From Cololabis saira (taxonomy: Eukaryota > Chordata > Actinopteri > Beloniformes > Belonidae): a stretch of 64,000 nt of DNA. The notes beneath the pieces are model-generated. The model was not told the origin of the DNA, did not search any database, and was given only the letters and a program-made list of their open reading frames with translations. The position numbers and the translations under genes are program-made. Shown here piece after piece: positions 48,880 to 60,863 of the stretch (position 1 is its first letter; each line of letters begins with the position of its first letter). The stretch is taken from contig NC_084596.1 of assembly GCF_033807715.1 (NCBI RefSeq), positions 31,194,879 through 31,258,878 of the forward strand. Direction: 5' to 3'.

Positions 48880-51454
48880 AAATACTCACACACCCATCGA
48901 CAGAGCAGATCACAGTGAGTTCAGAAATGCACATTAAGTATTTTGTGACGCACACATTCGCACTTACATACCCTTTACATACGTACGACCCAGAAAGGTT
49001 GAGATCAGTCATTACAGAGTGATTCAGACAAAACAAGGAAACGAAGCATTAAACCAACAACAATAACCTGTTTCATTGTCACTAATATGAAAAAACGATG
49101 TTTAGAAGTCTTAACGTGTCTGCAAATACAGCTGCATTTCCTAATATGGTCGACATAGAGTCCTGTTAAATGTTCATAAAGTAGGCCATCACAGTAGCAA
49201 ATGGAAGGTCGAGCAGACTACAAGACTACGCGTGTTGGTCCCTTGGTGCAGAAAATATGATCTCCTTCACCAAGTGTCAGGCAGCCTATTCTGAGAACGA
49301 TTGAAATCTTAAGCTTAAGACTGTTGCACTTTAAATGGACAGTTTTGACGTTGAAATAAAACAAAACAAAGAAACAAACAAAAAAAAAGACAGAAAAGAG
49401 CGAGTTAAAGTGAAAAAAGGACAACATCTTCACATGTTGAGGACATACCGAGCTTAAAACCGGAGAAAGCGGTACAATGGAAGAAACAAAAATACACTAA
49501 ACAGCAAAGAACAGCTAGAAAATACACTTCTGTGATTGAAAATCAGCAAAATATAGCATTAAATATACCAATATAAATACTATAAACTGCAACATGAAAG
49601 CGCTGACCTTTCAGACATTTCTGATGATTCCTTAGTTGTGATACATTGTCAGAAGACACTCGCTAGTTTGACTGTACCTGGATAAGCATAGGTTCAAATG
49701 ACATCACTAAATTAGGTACAGGTGGAAGGTGTGACGTGAAAAGTACAGATAGAGGCACACATTCAGCCAGCTGGCTTGCTAACCACCGACTGTCTCTTCT
49801 AGGTAGAGCGTAGCATGACGTTTCAGTGCATGAGAAACCGCTATATCCCACCATGGTCGTGTTACAATGACAAAAACATAAATAAATTAAAAAAATGGGC
49901 AGGGTGGGATTAGGGAAGCATAATGGCATGTTTCTCAACATTTTAACGCTTTTTTCAGTCATTTAAAAAAAAAACATGGGGGGGAAGTTAAAAAAAAGTA
50001 TGGTTTTAGGAACATAAATGTCCAACAATATGCAAATACTGCCAAAAAATAAATAAATTATGTCCTTCAAATGATACATTTTAAGTATATAGTGAGAGCT
50101 GAGCCAGCATCCCATGGGTTAGTTATATTACATATGCACAGTAAGCAACAACTGCGTCGTCTATACACAACATTACAAGCCTTGAAAACATGGCAAACAA
50201 CCAGGAGGCAGATACAGTTCGAAGTCGCAGCCTCTGAAGCATCACAGAAAACATGATGGGATTCGGCCAGCTAAGAGGTGTACGAGCGCACTGTAAACAC
50301 ACTGATTAAACATCACGCTGACGAGCAAATTTCTGCGACAAAACTGCACTGCAAAAGAAAAGAAGAGAAGATTTTCTTCAGCAATAATATTGACTTTTTG
50401 CTACAGCTTAATATACATTAGAAGGCATCAAGAAGTGTGACGATATTAGACACATCTAGTAGGACATAAATGCAAAATTGCAGACAGTTATACAAAAAAA
50501 AAGTCATATTTTACAAGAGAAAACTTAAATGCATTTGCAGGTGTGATATGTTTGAATTGCAAAAAAGCTGCTTTCTAATTTTTAGACATTTTTCACAACA
50601 GCTATCTTACATTTTATCTCCAAAATATTCTCCTTACTGGACTGTGGTTGGATTTCTTTCCCCACCTCAGATCTTTACATGAACAAACTTTCAATAGACT
50701 CAGTAAAGAGGACAAAAACACTCAAAATAATATGTACCTGGTTGCAGGGAACTCAAATGCATTGGAACTGCACAATGTGAGAGGAAAGTACTATGAGATA
50801 AAAACACACCACAACATGTGGTGCTGAAATTGAAGCTTCAGCTTCCCAAAGCAGAAGAAAAAAGGTTTCTAAATTAGAGTGGAGTTGTTTAAGGATTGCT
50901 TGATAATAAAACAAGAGTGGTGAGTCAAACCTCAGTGTACTGTACATACAGATATTTTACATGCTGTGCAGCAGTAGTATAAGTTCCTCTGATCATGCGT
51001 CTGTTCTGAATATTACACAGGCCTCCATCCGCATCCTTCTCATTCATTATCTAAACTAATGCATCTAAGAATTTGATTTGTACAACATCTATATATCTGT
51101 GGTCGAGTTAAACATACAACAAAGAGCAAATTAAAAATGGAATTACAAAAAGACACAGCATCCAATAAAAACTCCTCTTTCACCCTTGATGCTGCTGTTT
51201 AAAGTGATTCAATCTTCACAAGTGAGCAGGAGGGAGAGAATAATGCACATGATTCTGCATACATGGTGAAAAATGGATAAACGTGGTAAAAGCTAAAGAA
51301 AAGCTTTTAACAGTTGCGCACAAAAAAGGACAAATGTAAGCGTTGGTGTCAGTTTCTCTGTGGCCTCTAGAGGGCGACATAGTCCAGCTAATGGCCTTTC
51401 CTCCAAAAAGTCCCACACAGCAGGTTCACGTGGGCATGATGCTCCCCTGCGCGG
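48880..51454 (-). other. pde1c: Probable pde1c 3' UTR and downstream flank
   Basis: This follows the tentative pde1c stop codon on the minus strand. It has no repeats of known families and no coding frames with domains, in contrast to the neighbouring DNA, which suits a long 3' UTR. Minus-strand AATAAA candidates (plus TTTATT) occur near 48681-48687 and 48827-48832. The call depends on the terminal exon being right. A CTCF-like core CCTCTAGAGGGCGACA lies at 51364-51379. Confidence 0.3.
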
Positions 51455-51471
51455 TTAGTCCATCACTAACT
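51455..51471 (-). CDS. pde1c: pde1c tentative terminal coding micro-exon
   Basis: After the acceptor CACCTGAGCAG on the minus strand, two bases complete the split codon of the previous exon (G|AG) and four codons L-V-M-D follow before TAA (51457-51455). The phase fits exactly. The acceptor's pyrimidine tract is only moderate, so another last exon is possible; reading through the previous donor would give a different short tail. Confidence 0.4.
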
Positions 51472-51623
51472 CTGCTCAGGTGAAATAGATAAGAGGAATC
51501 ATTTAGGAGATGAAAAAAAATGAAAAAAAGATAAATTAGAGTAATTTACTTTTTTTTATTAGTTATTACAATGATGATCTCCACTAAGGAGCAATTTGTT
51601 TGAGGGTTCAGGATTGAACTCAC

Positions 51624-51686
51624 CACTCATTCCTTTGTTGCTGTTTTCTTCGACATCTGGAGTTTCAGCACCTTCTGACAGCTCTC
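51624..51686 (-). CDS. pde1c: pde1c exon, C-terminal tail
   Basis: 63 nt between acceptor TTTTTCAG and donor G|GTGAGT, entering with two bases and leaving with one (both phase 1). It codes for ELSEGAETPDVEENSNKGMS, an acidic, low-complexity segment like the variable PDE1C C-terminus. The tail is poorly conserved in the family, so support comes from splice signals and phase. Confidence 0.65.
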
Positions 51687-51979
51687 CTGAAAAATCACAA
51701 TGTTTTCAATTACAAAGTTTAAGTGGTGTATCGATTTCTCTGATATCTTTAATGGCATGAAAAATTCTATAATAAATCAGAACTGAGACGCTTTCAAAGT
51801 TTTTGAGTAGGGAAGTGTACAACCAACATCAATTAGATTCAAACTGCAGGTGCATTAAATGTGGAAACTGCCTATTGACAGTGTCCATCCATTAAGTTCC
51901 GCTTGTCCAAGGTCGGGTCATGATCATACATTGACATAATGGTGTCTGAAATTAATTTGCAACCCGCAAACAGGTTTTC

Positions 51980-52480
51980 AATTATGAGATGGAGCCAGCT
52001 GATTCAATATCTGGGGTGGTGGTTCCAGCTTTTGAAAAGCTGGACCAAGGAGCGTGCTTCAAGATCACTGGAATCATACTCATCAGGCCTCCGTGGTAAA
52101 GTCTATGCAGGGGTCTTGGTCGATAGTTGAACGTCAGGTTCAGGGGGAGCGATGCAGGCTCTTCCTTGGAGCAATGGACCAGCTCGATACCCTCGCTGTA
52201 AGAGTTTGCCAAGTCTGCACGTGCTTCGTAAAGTTGACGAGGGGTGATCCAGGGGTTTGGGGTACTGTTGCCTATTCGGGGGGGTTTAGAGTGGTCTACT
52301 GGTTTCCTCCCTGGGAGGCCTTTCAGGCATGTCCAGTAGGGATGAGGCCTTGAGTCAGGATTAGGAGACACTATATGTTTCTTAGCTGGCATGGGAATGC
52401 CTTGGTGTCCTCCTATACTGGAGGAGCTGGAGATCTGGGCCTCTCTGCTTAGGCTGCTTCCCCCGTGACCCCAATTCGGA
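51980..52480 (+). mobile_element. Internally deleted Rex3/RTE LINE fragment in a pde1c intron
   Basis: The left part (about 52010-52240) corresponds to the N-terminal reverse-transcriptase region: phrases matching '...ACFK..GI.L', then 'FRGSDAG' and 'LEQWTSSIPSL' in changing frames. The right part (52290-52470) corresponds to the 3' end (EAFQACPVGMRP, then 'cttagctggcatgggaatgcc'). The catalytic core between them is missing. The insertion lies opposite to the gene's direction, between the exons at 51624 and 52889. The 181-codon antisense ORF is a mirror of it. Confidence 0.6.
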
Positions 52481-52888
52481 CAATTGGAAGTCAATGAATG
52501 GAGGGCTAGTATAACTATCCAATACAAAAGTGACCCATGATTGTTTTAGATGGCAAAAATGAACAATTTTTTGTTGTCCCTATGTTAGGTGTTCAGCTGG
52601 GGGGCTCACCTGTCTGCCCTTAACAATAATCAATAAGAACAACAACAATAATCCGTCTTTCATATCTTAAGCAGGTAAGACACACAAAAAAGAAAAAGAA
52701 TATTCCTTTAATGCACTTGAGCCAAGAATAACCCATCAGGTAAAATAGCGCTTAAGGCCCTTAAAGTAGCTACACAGGCTTATTTTGTATGAAAAAGTGA
52801 TGAATGCATGTACTGCACATATATAAAATATAAAATGAAAAATGCTTTTTTGATATGTTTTGCAAACAGCCCCTTCTGTAGGATGTAC

Positions 52889-53113
52889 CATTCTGCAGTG
52901 AGGGATTCTGGTGTGCAGGGTTCCTGGGCTGCGCTCCCGCGTCTGGTTCCCCTGTGCTCCCATCCTGTGGTCTGCTGACCTCTGCTTGCTCAGACACTCC
53001 TTCCTCCAACTTGTTCTCCTTCGGTTCAGATTCTTTGTGGGCATCTTGGGGCTCCATAGTCTCTTCCCGCTGAGCTCGCTCTTCCGCTTCCTTTTTAGCT
53101 CTCTCCTCCGCCT
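52889..53113 (-). CDS. pde1c: pde1c exon, charged C-terminal region
   Basis: 225 nt from acceptor GACCTCAG to donor AATG|GTACAT; it completes a split Glu codon and leaves in phase 1. It starts AEERAKKEAEERAQREE, matching the Lys/Glu-rich EEKAKKEAEEKAR stretch that follows the catalytic domain in mammalian PDE1C. It continues as an acidic, Pro/Gln/Asn-rich region. The donor GTACAT is weak. If it is skipped, the frame runs to a stop at 52770 and gives an alternative tail ending in a hydrophobic stretch, so alternative C-termini are possible. Confidence 0.75.
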
Positions 53114-53654
53114 CTGAGGTCACAAGGACACGGACACTATTTAATACGTGTGATTTATGGGCTCATGCTCTTAAGTTCACATCTTCTCAGTTCTCTGTGA
53201 AGGTTAAAGGATGTGTTGTTTTCAGTGTAAGACCTAGTAAGTCTTCCCTTTTTTTTAACAGGTGGTGGTTTACTCAGCATGAAAGATTTTTGACCACTTG
53301 GTGGCAGTAAAAGAAAGCTGTAAACATTCAGATTTCTGAACGAGAGGAGACAAAGGTCTCCTTTTCGTTCATGTTTGTTTCATCTGCTGAGAAAGCCTCT
53401 GGGATGGGAGGTGAAATGTCCTCAGCGACTCTAAGGAAGTGCTGCTGGCGCTCTTTAAGGACTTATAATTACTGTTACCTAGATGACAGAATCTACACAG
53501 CCTGTAGCAGCATTCTTTATCTTTTGTTGGGCGTGCACAACTTAGTACCGGCTTATTGGTACCTACAACAGGTTTAGAGAGACATTGGAATGTATTTTAT
53601 GTAATCGTTTCACTCATACATTAATAATAATAATCAATAATAATAATAATAATC

Positions 53655-53830
53655 ACTTTATTCGTCAGTATTCATGGAAACAGACTAAAATGTGTCCTCT
53701 GTTTTTAACCCATCACTAGTTAGACTAGTAGCAGTAGGCTGCCTTTTTATTCTGGCTCCCGGGGAGCAATTAGTGTTAAGGGCCTTGCTCAGGGACCCAA
53801 GGTGGTTCATCTTGGTTGCCATAATGTCTA
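53655..53830. repeat. Dispersed teleost repeat in a pde1c intron
   Basis: 'ttaacccatcactagttagactagtagcagtaggctgcc' followed by 'ggagcaattagtgttaagggccttgctcagggaccca' matches a common fish interspersed repeat. An (AAT)n run (53624-53652) precedes it. Confidence 0.5.
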
Positions 53831-54082
53831 ATAACAATTCGTTCAAGCTCTTCTCCTGCTCACCATGAAATTGAGAAATCAATATGCAGTTGATTTTTGG
53901 AAACTGAAAAACAACCTGAACGATGCTAAACCACAGTTTAATCCCCCTCGGAGTAAGTGGACCTTGAGTTTTATATACCTATTTCTTCTTCTCTGGTGGA
54001 TGTTACAGCCTGTTTGGGCAGCTTAGATTTACCATGGCCATGAATCTCAACCTTCTTACCCGTGTTATAGGTTGTACTGTAC

Positions 54083-54258
54083 CTTTAGCAGCCTGGGCTT
54101 TCCATCTCTCTCTGTTTTGATAAACCTCCTCATTCCACAAGGCTTTGAAGTTCTTAATGTCCGCCGTCAGCAGAGGGCTTTGGCCTGATGAACCGCTGTC
54201 CGAGCCGATGCTCTTCACACTGTGTCTCTTACTTTCATCTGAGCCAATACTGTTCAGA
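54083..54258 (-). CDS. pde1c: pde1c exon, end of catalytic domain and linker
   Basis: 176 nt from acceptor TTGTCTTCAG to donor AAAG|GTACAG; one base completes AG|T (Ser), and it leaves in phase 1. It codes for LNSIGSDESKRHSVKSIGSD, then a Ser/Gly linker, then DIKNFKALWNEEVYQNRERW. The LNSI start and the KSFK/NRERW-type helix agree with PDE1C rather than PDE1A or PDE1B. The Ser-rich linker has possible phosphorylation sites (KRHSVKS). Confidence 0.9.
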
Positions 54259-55413
54259 CTGAAGACAAACAAAACAAAGACAAAAAGATAGAGGAAGGAA
54301 GTTAAAATTCATTCAAGGCTAAGAGTTTACTGGTACCCCATGCAAGTTTTCTGGCACAGCAGTGATTAGAACTGATTAGCATTCAGGTCACTTTTCCCAT
54401 GTTCTCATCATTGTTTATTGTTAGCAGGCTAATACTTGTAATTTTCTATTGCTGCTGGTGCTAATCAGAAAGTAAAGCCGAGGCTGATGTTAATAAACTG
54501 CTAATTAGTTTTACAACCTATTTTTGTGACATGAATTAGATGTGACAACGGAGCCCATGGAAAAGTTAAAGGGCAACTTTAGCTGGTTTACACAAAACCA
54601 TCTTGATGCCTCATAATGTGTTCCAGTTGTACTCGGAAGTTGGATTGTACATCCTCTGAAGACAGAATACCAACATGGAAAGTTGGAGAATCCTAGTAGC
54701 ATGACTTCATCAACTAAGTAAACACTAATTTACTGTTAATAGCAGTAAATTTAATAGCAGTGTCTTAATTGTTTTCACACTAAGACATGCATAGCACACT
54801 GTTCAAGTTTCAAGGACATGTTGCTGCGCTGTTTGTGTGCGCAGAGTTATGGCTACATCAGCCCGACATTTGCAAATGTTTGATTTCCAGATTTACAACT
54901 AGAGCTGACCTCCGCTGGCATGTGATGTCATTCCGAGTTTTGAAATCCGAGTTCTGACCTCGAATTGAAATCGGTTTACGTTGAGATACATTGTGGGAAA
55001 TGTGCAAAAAAGTTGAGTTTGACTTAGACTAGGGGTCAAAAAGGCAGACTCTCTCTGACTCCAATGTTGACTATTCCTTTTACGTTACAATAAATGAAGC
55101 TGTAAAAATAAAGATTGAACATCATCTCCAGCATGTTTGCAGTGGCTCAGCTACATTGCCACACACCTCTCTCCTTTTATGAGTTCACCAACGATATTCC
55201 AAATAACATGAAGACTACATTACTGATGAGACATTTAAGAAAGATAAACAAAAACCAAAAGAAATGTTAACATTGAGAAATTACAAGAAAAACCAAGACG
55301 TTTTGAAAGTCAGTAGGATTCATCATCTGGGGAAGATAAATGCCGGCACGCACCGTTACCTTAATCAACTGGCTCATTGTTCTGCTGGGACAAACCTTGT
55401 AGACACTTTAACT

Positions 55414-55529
55414 CAGGGGTTCTTAACCTTTCTGACCTTGGGGCCCAATTTTTTCAGTACAGAGTGGCCCGAGGCCCATTAAATATAAACACTGTATAGC
55501 AGCGAAGGTCCAGAACATCATAATAAATA

Positions 55530-55562
<33 letters not shown>

Positions 55563-56817
55563 TCAAGTAGCCTCATAGTTGTATCAACATCTGCATCTGA
55601 CTGTTATATTAAAAAAGTACATATTTGCCCATTAACATGTGTAACTTCAATTACACATTTTTTTCTCTTAAAAATAAAATAAATAAATAAGATTTTATTT
55701 TATTTTTCAAATGCTATCTTATTTTATTTCTTTACCAGCAGTTTGAATTTCCCCTTTTCTTTGTTAATTGTCTCAACACATTTTTATAATAAATTAATAT
55801 AAACACATCTTAGCAATTTAAAAGTTTTGCAGTTTTTCTTTCTTCCCCTTAATCTTATGCCCCCACTTTCTGTCGTTCAGTGAGAGAACTGAGCTCTAAT
55901 TTCTCCTGCCAGGACTTTAAATCTGGGCTGGATGGTGTCAGGTTCTCATGCACATGAGAAGGTGCTCATATTTAGTTTTAATTATGTTCATTGTGGAGAA
56001 AGCTGCTTCACAGCTGTATGTGGACCCAAACATGTTTAAGATGGTCAGCTTATTTTCTGTGACTTCAGTTCAGACTTGAGTGGATATGTTTGATGAAAAA
56101 CTTTGTGTTTTGTTTCAGTGGCGTTTTACTTTCGCACTTTGAACGCCACGGTCTCTGAACGTATGAGACACTGGTTTTGTCCCAGTGGGAAGACTGAACC
56201 AGGATGAATCTGTCCATTCCGGGTTGAACTTCCCTTTCCACCTGTTAGGCTTCTCATCTCTGTAAGAGTCAAGCTAATTACTTACTAAGTAATTTACTAA
56301 GTTTTATTTACATTAATAAATTGTCAGGACTGCGCGTGTCGGATTTCATCCGAGCCTGATCAGCTGAGACGGCCGGGCAGAACCCGCAGCTCTCTGGCCG
56401 CTGCAGCAGAGTCACTTTCCGATGCTTTTGCGAGCCCGAACAACAGTCCAGTCCAGCAGACACATCTACATGTACAATCCTTCAGCAGTAAGGATGGAGC
56501 CCACCGCCCGAGCGGCACCGACCTCCCCGGCTGCGCGGACGAGTCAGGATAAATGATCGCTCGCTCTGGGCGCAGACCCAAGTAATCGATCCCTACTCTG
56601 TGCAAAATGAAGGATTTTCTCTATAAATACACACCATTTATCTTACTATTACACCTAGAGCTAGCTGAGGGTCTTCTTCTCCTCATTTGGTCGGGAGTTG
56701 CTATGCAGTCCCGCGGCCCCCGCGGCCCACAAGTACAAAACTGAATTTTTTTCGCGGCCCACTAGATGGCGCTCGCGGCCCAAGTGTGGGCCGCGGCCCT
56801 ATGGTTAAGAATCACTG
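55414..56817 (-). mobile_element. hAT transposon relic with exact 8-bp target duplication
   Basis: The termini are CAGGGGTTCTTAACC (55414) and, on the other strand, CAGTGATTCTTAACC (from 56817). Both are flanked by CTTTAACT (55406-55413 and 56818-56825), the 8-bp duplication of the hAT superfamily. Inside, the minus strand around 56038-55945 reads SCEAAFSTMNIIKTKYEHLL, the C-terminal dimerisation region of hAT transposases, ending at stops. The right 500 bp are GC-rich with repeated 'cgcggcccac' units, including a CTCF-like core at 56759-56773. Most of the transposase is deleted. It sits in the intron between the exons at 54083 and 57799. Confidence 0.88.
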
Positions 56818-57798
56818 CTTTAACTGATCTACTCCCTGCATCCTTACAGTAAAGATAAAGTCATTATTTCAGTTTCATGAAGATACAAATGTTTGTACAT
56901 GTAAGATTTAGCTGCATTAAAGGAAGACAGGTGGATGAACGCCGGCAGACAGAGAGGAGCACGTACAGCTACAGATGATTGAAAGCAGCTATAAATGCTG
57001 TGAATGAGCAGAGCAAGAGAAGCCATGAGCACCCAGGTGTGTGTGATGGCAGCAACACCATCAGAGGTTTGCAATAGGTTTGCTTCAGCTGGAAGCTCAG
57101 TGAGTAATGCTAATGATAGCCGTTTAAGGGAAAGGCGAGGCTGATATTGATATCCAGGTGTAGAGGAGATGCAGAGGCAGACTACCAGAGCACTGCTTGA
57201 TTATCCTCTTTTTTTCAACCCATCTCTGGGTATGTTCAATATAAGATACATAATAATAATTATAATTCAGATGTACCTTACATATGGGTACATATGTACT
57301 TTCAAAGCCTTACACATATCTGATTTAGAATAGGTGCAGAGTAAACGTATCAACCCTGTGGAGACTAAATCTTCTGCTTCTGTCACTCCAGTTCTAAGGT
57401 TCATTCTTGTTCAGAGACGGAGGGCTGAACTTGACTAGCATCTCTAAAATGTCAATTTCAAGGTGTGTGGCTTTGCCCCGATGAAAGGTGAAGACGCTTC
57501 CATGCACAGAAATGGATTACTCATGGGAGACTCATCTGCTGTTCTCGGTACTTCCATTAGTTATGCTGTTGTGGCAGAAGAACTGGTTTAATCGTGTTAT
57601 TGCACGACCGGATGCTCCAAAAGGTTTGAGAGGTGAAGGGTGGAAAACTGGAAATTTTCCATCCTTTATTAACCAGTCTGGTTGATTAAAATGTATTCAT
57701 ATTAAAATGCAGCCACATATTTCCTTATGCTCAGCTCACCTCGTCCAGCATGTAAAGATCCACACTTTTGTTTCTGGGATATGAAAACTAGTACTCAC

Positions 57799-57919
57799 CT
57801 TGAGCGTCTAAAGGCGGCAAGGCCTGAGTGAGAGGCCTCTTCGATGAGTGGCGTGACAATACGCTCCATCATGTCTGTTAGCACAGTAAAGGTGGGCACC
57901 ACGATAAAGTCTATGAACC
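57799..57919 (-). CDS. pde1c: pde1c exon, catalytic domain
   Basis: 121 nt from acceptor TTTGTTTCCAG to donor CAAG|GTGAGT, entering with two bases and leaving with two. It codes for FIDFIVVPTFTVLTDMMERI followed by VTPLIEEAS and a linker to FRRS. The first Phe is the clamp residue that stacks on the nucleotide base in class I phosphodiesterases. VLTDM instead of the PDE1A 'LLTDS' sequence supports the PDE1C assignment. Confidence 0.93.
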
Positions 57920-58348
57920 CTGGAAACAAAAATATCAGCAAGATTTTGTCAGAAGCATTTCTCAGAAAACTCATATTGAACGCTGCAGAAACTATAATAA
58001 CCTCTTACACAATAATTATTAGTTAATGGCATGGTTTAACTTCAGAAATATCCACATCACATGGATATTTCTTGCTATTTTGATACACTTTAAAAAATGT
58101 GATCTTCTGAAATGGTTATTCAAGATAGAGGTGATGTGATTTGAGAAAGACCCTGAGGATACTGTTTTTTTTAATTCATTCATTTAACCAAAAATAGCCA
58201 CATATCTTACAGCACTTTGACAAAACTCTAGCTTGGCCTCAGAGTTTTTGCACTGCTCTTTTTAACAGAGATGAATCTGTGATGGTGGCGACACTTCTGT
58301 TGAGAAGGTTCCACTTGCAAAAAGACTTCATTGCAAATTGACACTCAC

Positions 58349-58430
58349 CGATCTGGGACTGCGCCACCATGGTGGACTTCCTGTCGCAGAGCGGAGAAAA
58401 CGCCAGCCCAAGCTCAGCTTCTTTGTCCCC
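58349..58430 (-). CDS. pde1c: pde1c exon, catalytic domain with invariant glutamine
   Basis: 82 nt from acceptor GTGTTTCCAG to donor ATCG|GTGAGT, phase 0 in and phase 1 out. It codes for GDKEAELGLAFSPLCDRK followed by STMVAQSQI. The Gln in SQI-G is the conserved purine-binding glutamine of class I PDEs that contacts cAMP or cGMP. The metal-pocket-adjacent DRK sequence is kept. No lesions. Confidence 0.95.
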
Positions 58431-59649
58431 CTGGAAACACAATGATATCCTCACACAAAAACAACTCAATTCAGGTATTATATACGGTAAAGAATATCAC
58501 ACCCCTCCCTTTGGCAACAAATACACACATTAACCCCCACGTGTAACGCGTTCACAGTTATATCATAAGAAAGAGCTTTAGAGCCTCAAATGTGCTACAT
58601 GTTTTACTTCATTTTACTTCTTTTTTTTTATCACAAACAGATGAGATGTACAACTGAGGGACAATGTTCTTTGGGGAAAAGGTTTTTATCAGCAATTCAC
58701 ATCCCGAGAGACAAACAACTTATGGAAGCAGCCACAACAACAATATCGCTGTTAATGGGTACAATGTGGGTTAATAATGGAGGAGATGAAAGCAATGTGA
58801 CACCACTTGAAGCTCTGTCCATTTGGTGACATTTACAAATACATGATCTATTATTCATAACCCGAGTGCATTGTTTTATTAAAGAGGACATGTTGTACTT
58901 TTACATTTTCTACAATGTCTTTTTTAAACAGTACATAGGAGTATGACTCAGACAACTCACATTTAAAGTTTTTGGAAAGTAATTTTTGTGCCACAGCATT
59001 TTATTAAAGCAGTTATTCACAATATATTTAAATATTTTTTTCCTTGTTTGACTCCAACTGTGTGGAAAAAAGTACCACAAAGTGTAAGATAATTTTACTG
59101 TTCTGTACTGCTGTTTCTCATTTCTCAGCTCTCAATTATCATAGGAAATCTTTAAAAATCTCCAACTGATAAATTGATATCTGACAAACTGCTAAAGGTT
59201 TAATTCATTCACGACAAACTAAATGTTCTTGACAACTGCGCAAACTGCAAACACATGGACAACCCTAGTACAGTCACTGTATACTACTAGGAGTTCCAGG
59301 TTGGGGGCCGTGGAGTTTCGAATTGATACATAATACCATTGTTTAGTGGGACACTAAACCTCCCTGTTAACCCCAACTGTTAGGCTTTTTTGGGGGGTTT
59401 TCAACCTTGTTCCATTTTTGAGGGCCATCTTGAAATATGAGAAAATACCAAAAATACAATACTTCTAAGCCTCATGGAGGCATTTACTATCAGCATTGAA
59501 TCAGTTATATTCTCTGCTATAAGTAAATAAAGATTTCCATGAATAAAATTAGCACTGTTTTTGTGCTATGATTTATGTATTGCCAAGAAGCATTTTTACA
59601 ACAAAGAAATACAACACAAATTCCCTTACTTTTTGTGCCTTATGTACAG

Positions 59650-59695
59650 TATACACACACATATATATATATATATGTATATATATACATATACA
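59650..59695. repeat. Short (AC)n-(AT)n microsatellite
   Basis: AC then AT alternation with a GTAT interruption, inside a pde1c intron. A 12-bp perfect palindrome GCTAACGTTAGC lies just downstream (about 59709-59720). Confidence 0.85.
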
Positions 59696-59820
59696 GGGCG
59701 CAGCCACAGCTAACGTTAGCAGCAAAGATGTTAGCAATGTATCAAGCCACAGCAACTACAACTAAACTGGAGGAGAGCACCACGCGCTGCATGAATTTTA
59801 TTTACACATTTCAAATTCCA

Positions 59821-60207
59821 GGGCAGCACGGTGGCTTAGTGGTTAGCACTGTTGCCTCACAGCAAGAAGGTCCCCGGTTCGACTCCCAGGCCCAGCAGGG
59901 GCCTTTCTGTGTGGAGTTTGCATGTTCTCCCCGTGCTTGCGTGGGTTTTCTCCGGGTACTCCGGCTTCCTCCCACAGTCCAAAAACATGCATACTAGGTT
60001 AATTGGTGATTCTAAATTGCCCGTAGGTGTGAGCGTGAGTGTGGTTGTGAGCATGGTTTGTGTGTCTATATGTGGCCCTGCGATGGACTGGTGACCTGTC
60101 CAGGGTGTAACCCCCGCCTCTCACCTAAAATGAGCTGGGATAGGCTCCAGCAGACCCCCGTGACCCCGCAAGGGATAAAGCGGGTAAGATAATGAATGAA
60201 TGAAAGT
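59821..60207 (+). mobile_element. Full-length tRNA-derived SINE in a pde1c intron
   Basis: It starts GGGCAGCACGG. The A box TGGCTTAGTGG is at 59832-59842 and the B box GGTTCGACTCC at 59876-59886, both perfect for polymerase III. The body ('gtggagtttgcatgttctcc', 'ctccgggtactccggcttcc', 'gcgatggactggtgacctgtcc') is one of the best-known fish repeat sequences. It ends 'gataaagcgggtaagataatg' with an AATG-type tail. It is opposite to pde1c. No clear target duplication was seen. Fragments of the same family lie at 7704, 11149 and 20111. Confidence 0.88.
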
Positions 60208-60863
60208 GCTTAAAGTGTCAGGTCTCAAGCCTGAGCCGGACCCCCGTGAGGTACAATCTCTCTGACGCCACTGCACGGTCTGCACTGCCACCGTCATTCA
60301 TCAATAGCTGATATAAAAACATGGGCTGAATACTGATTACTGAAAACCTGGAAGAAATGAACACCAAATACACAAATATAAAAAAATGGACCATGTGGTC
60401 TGTTAATAATACATCCAAAAAGGCATAGTCCTTGAAATTTAGGAGCGATGCATGAACTTAAAGCGACTTTCATGGATTTTTCTGCTAGACGATGCAAAGC
60501 CACATTCGGCAGAGATTAAAAAGACATAGCTTAAGAGGGAAAGGGTTCTGGACAGGCCACTCTGCAGTCTTGACCTGTCCCAAATAGAAAACATGTAGAG
60601 GATTTTAAAATGAAAAATGTGCCGATGACCGCGTACTGTTTCACATCACATGACGCAGAAGGAATGAGACAAAACAGCTGAAATACTTCACTGCTCTGCA
60701 TCCTGAAAGACAGATCGCCTCGTTTGTGAGAAGTAATCCGTAGGCTACAATATTTGTCATCTTAAGTTGTTCCTGTCTGAAAGAGTCAAAGTAATTTTAA
60801 GACTCGGAGTGTTTTTTTTATTTTACCTAATGACTGCCGACCCCGCCACGTGAACCAGCTTAC

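Noticed and set aside
51982..52527. 181-codon minus-strand ORF
   Set aside because: It is the antisense of a plus-strand Rex3 relic and lies inside a pde1c intron; the phrases on the plus strand match the LINE.
59832..59886. tRNA gene
   Set aside because: A and B boxes are present but no acceptor stem or cloverleaf can be formed; the boxes belong to a SINE. The same applies to 45859-45934 and 25280-25375.
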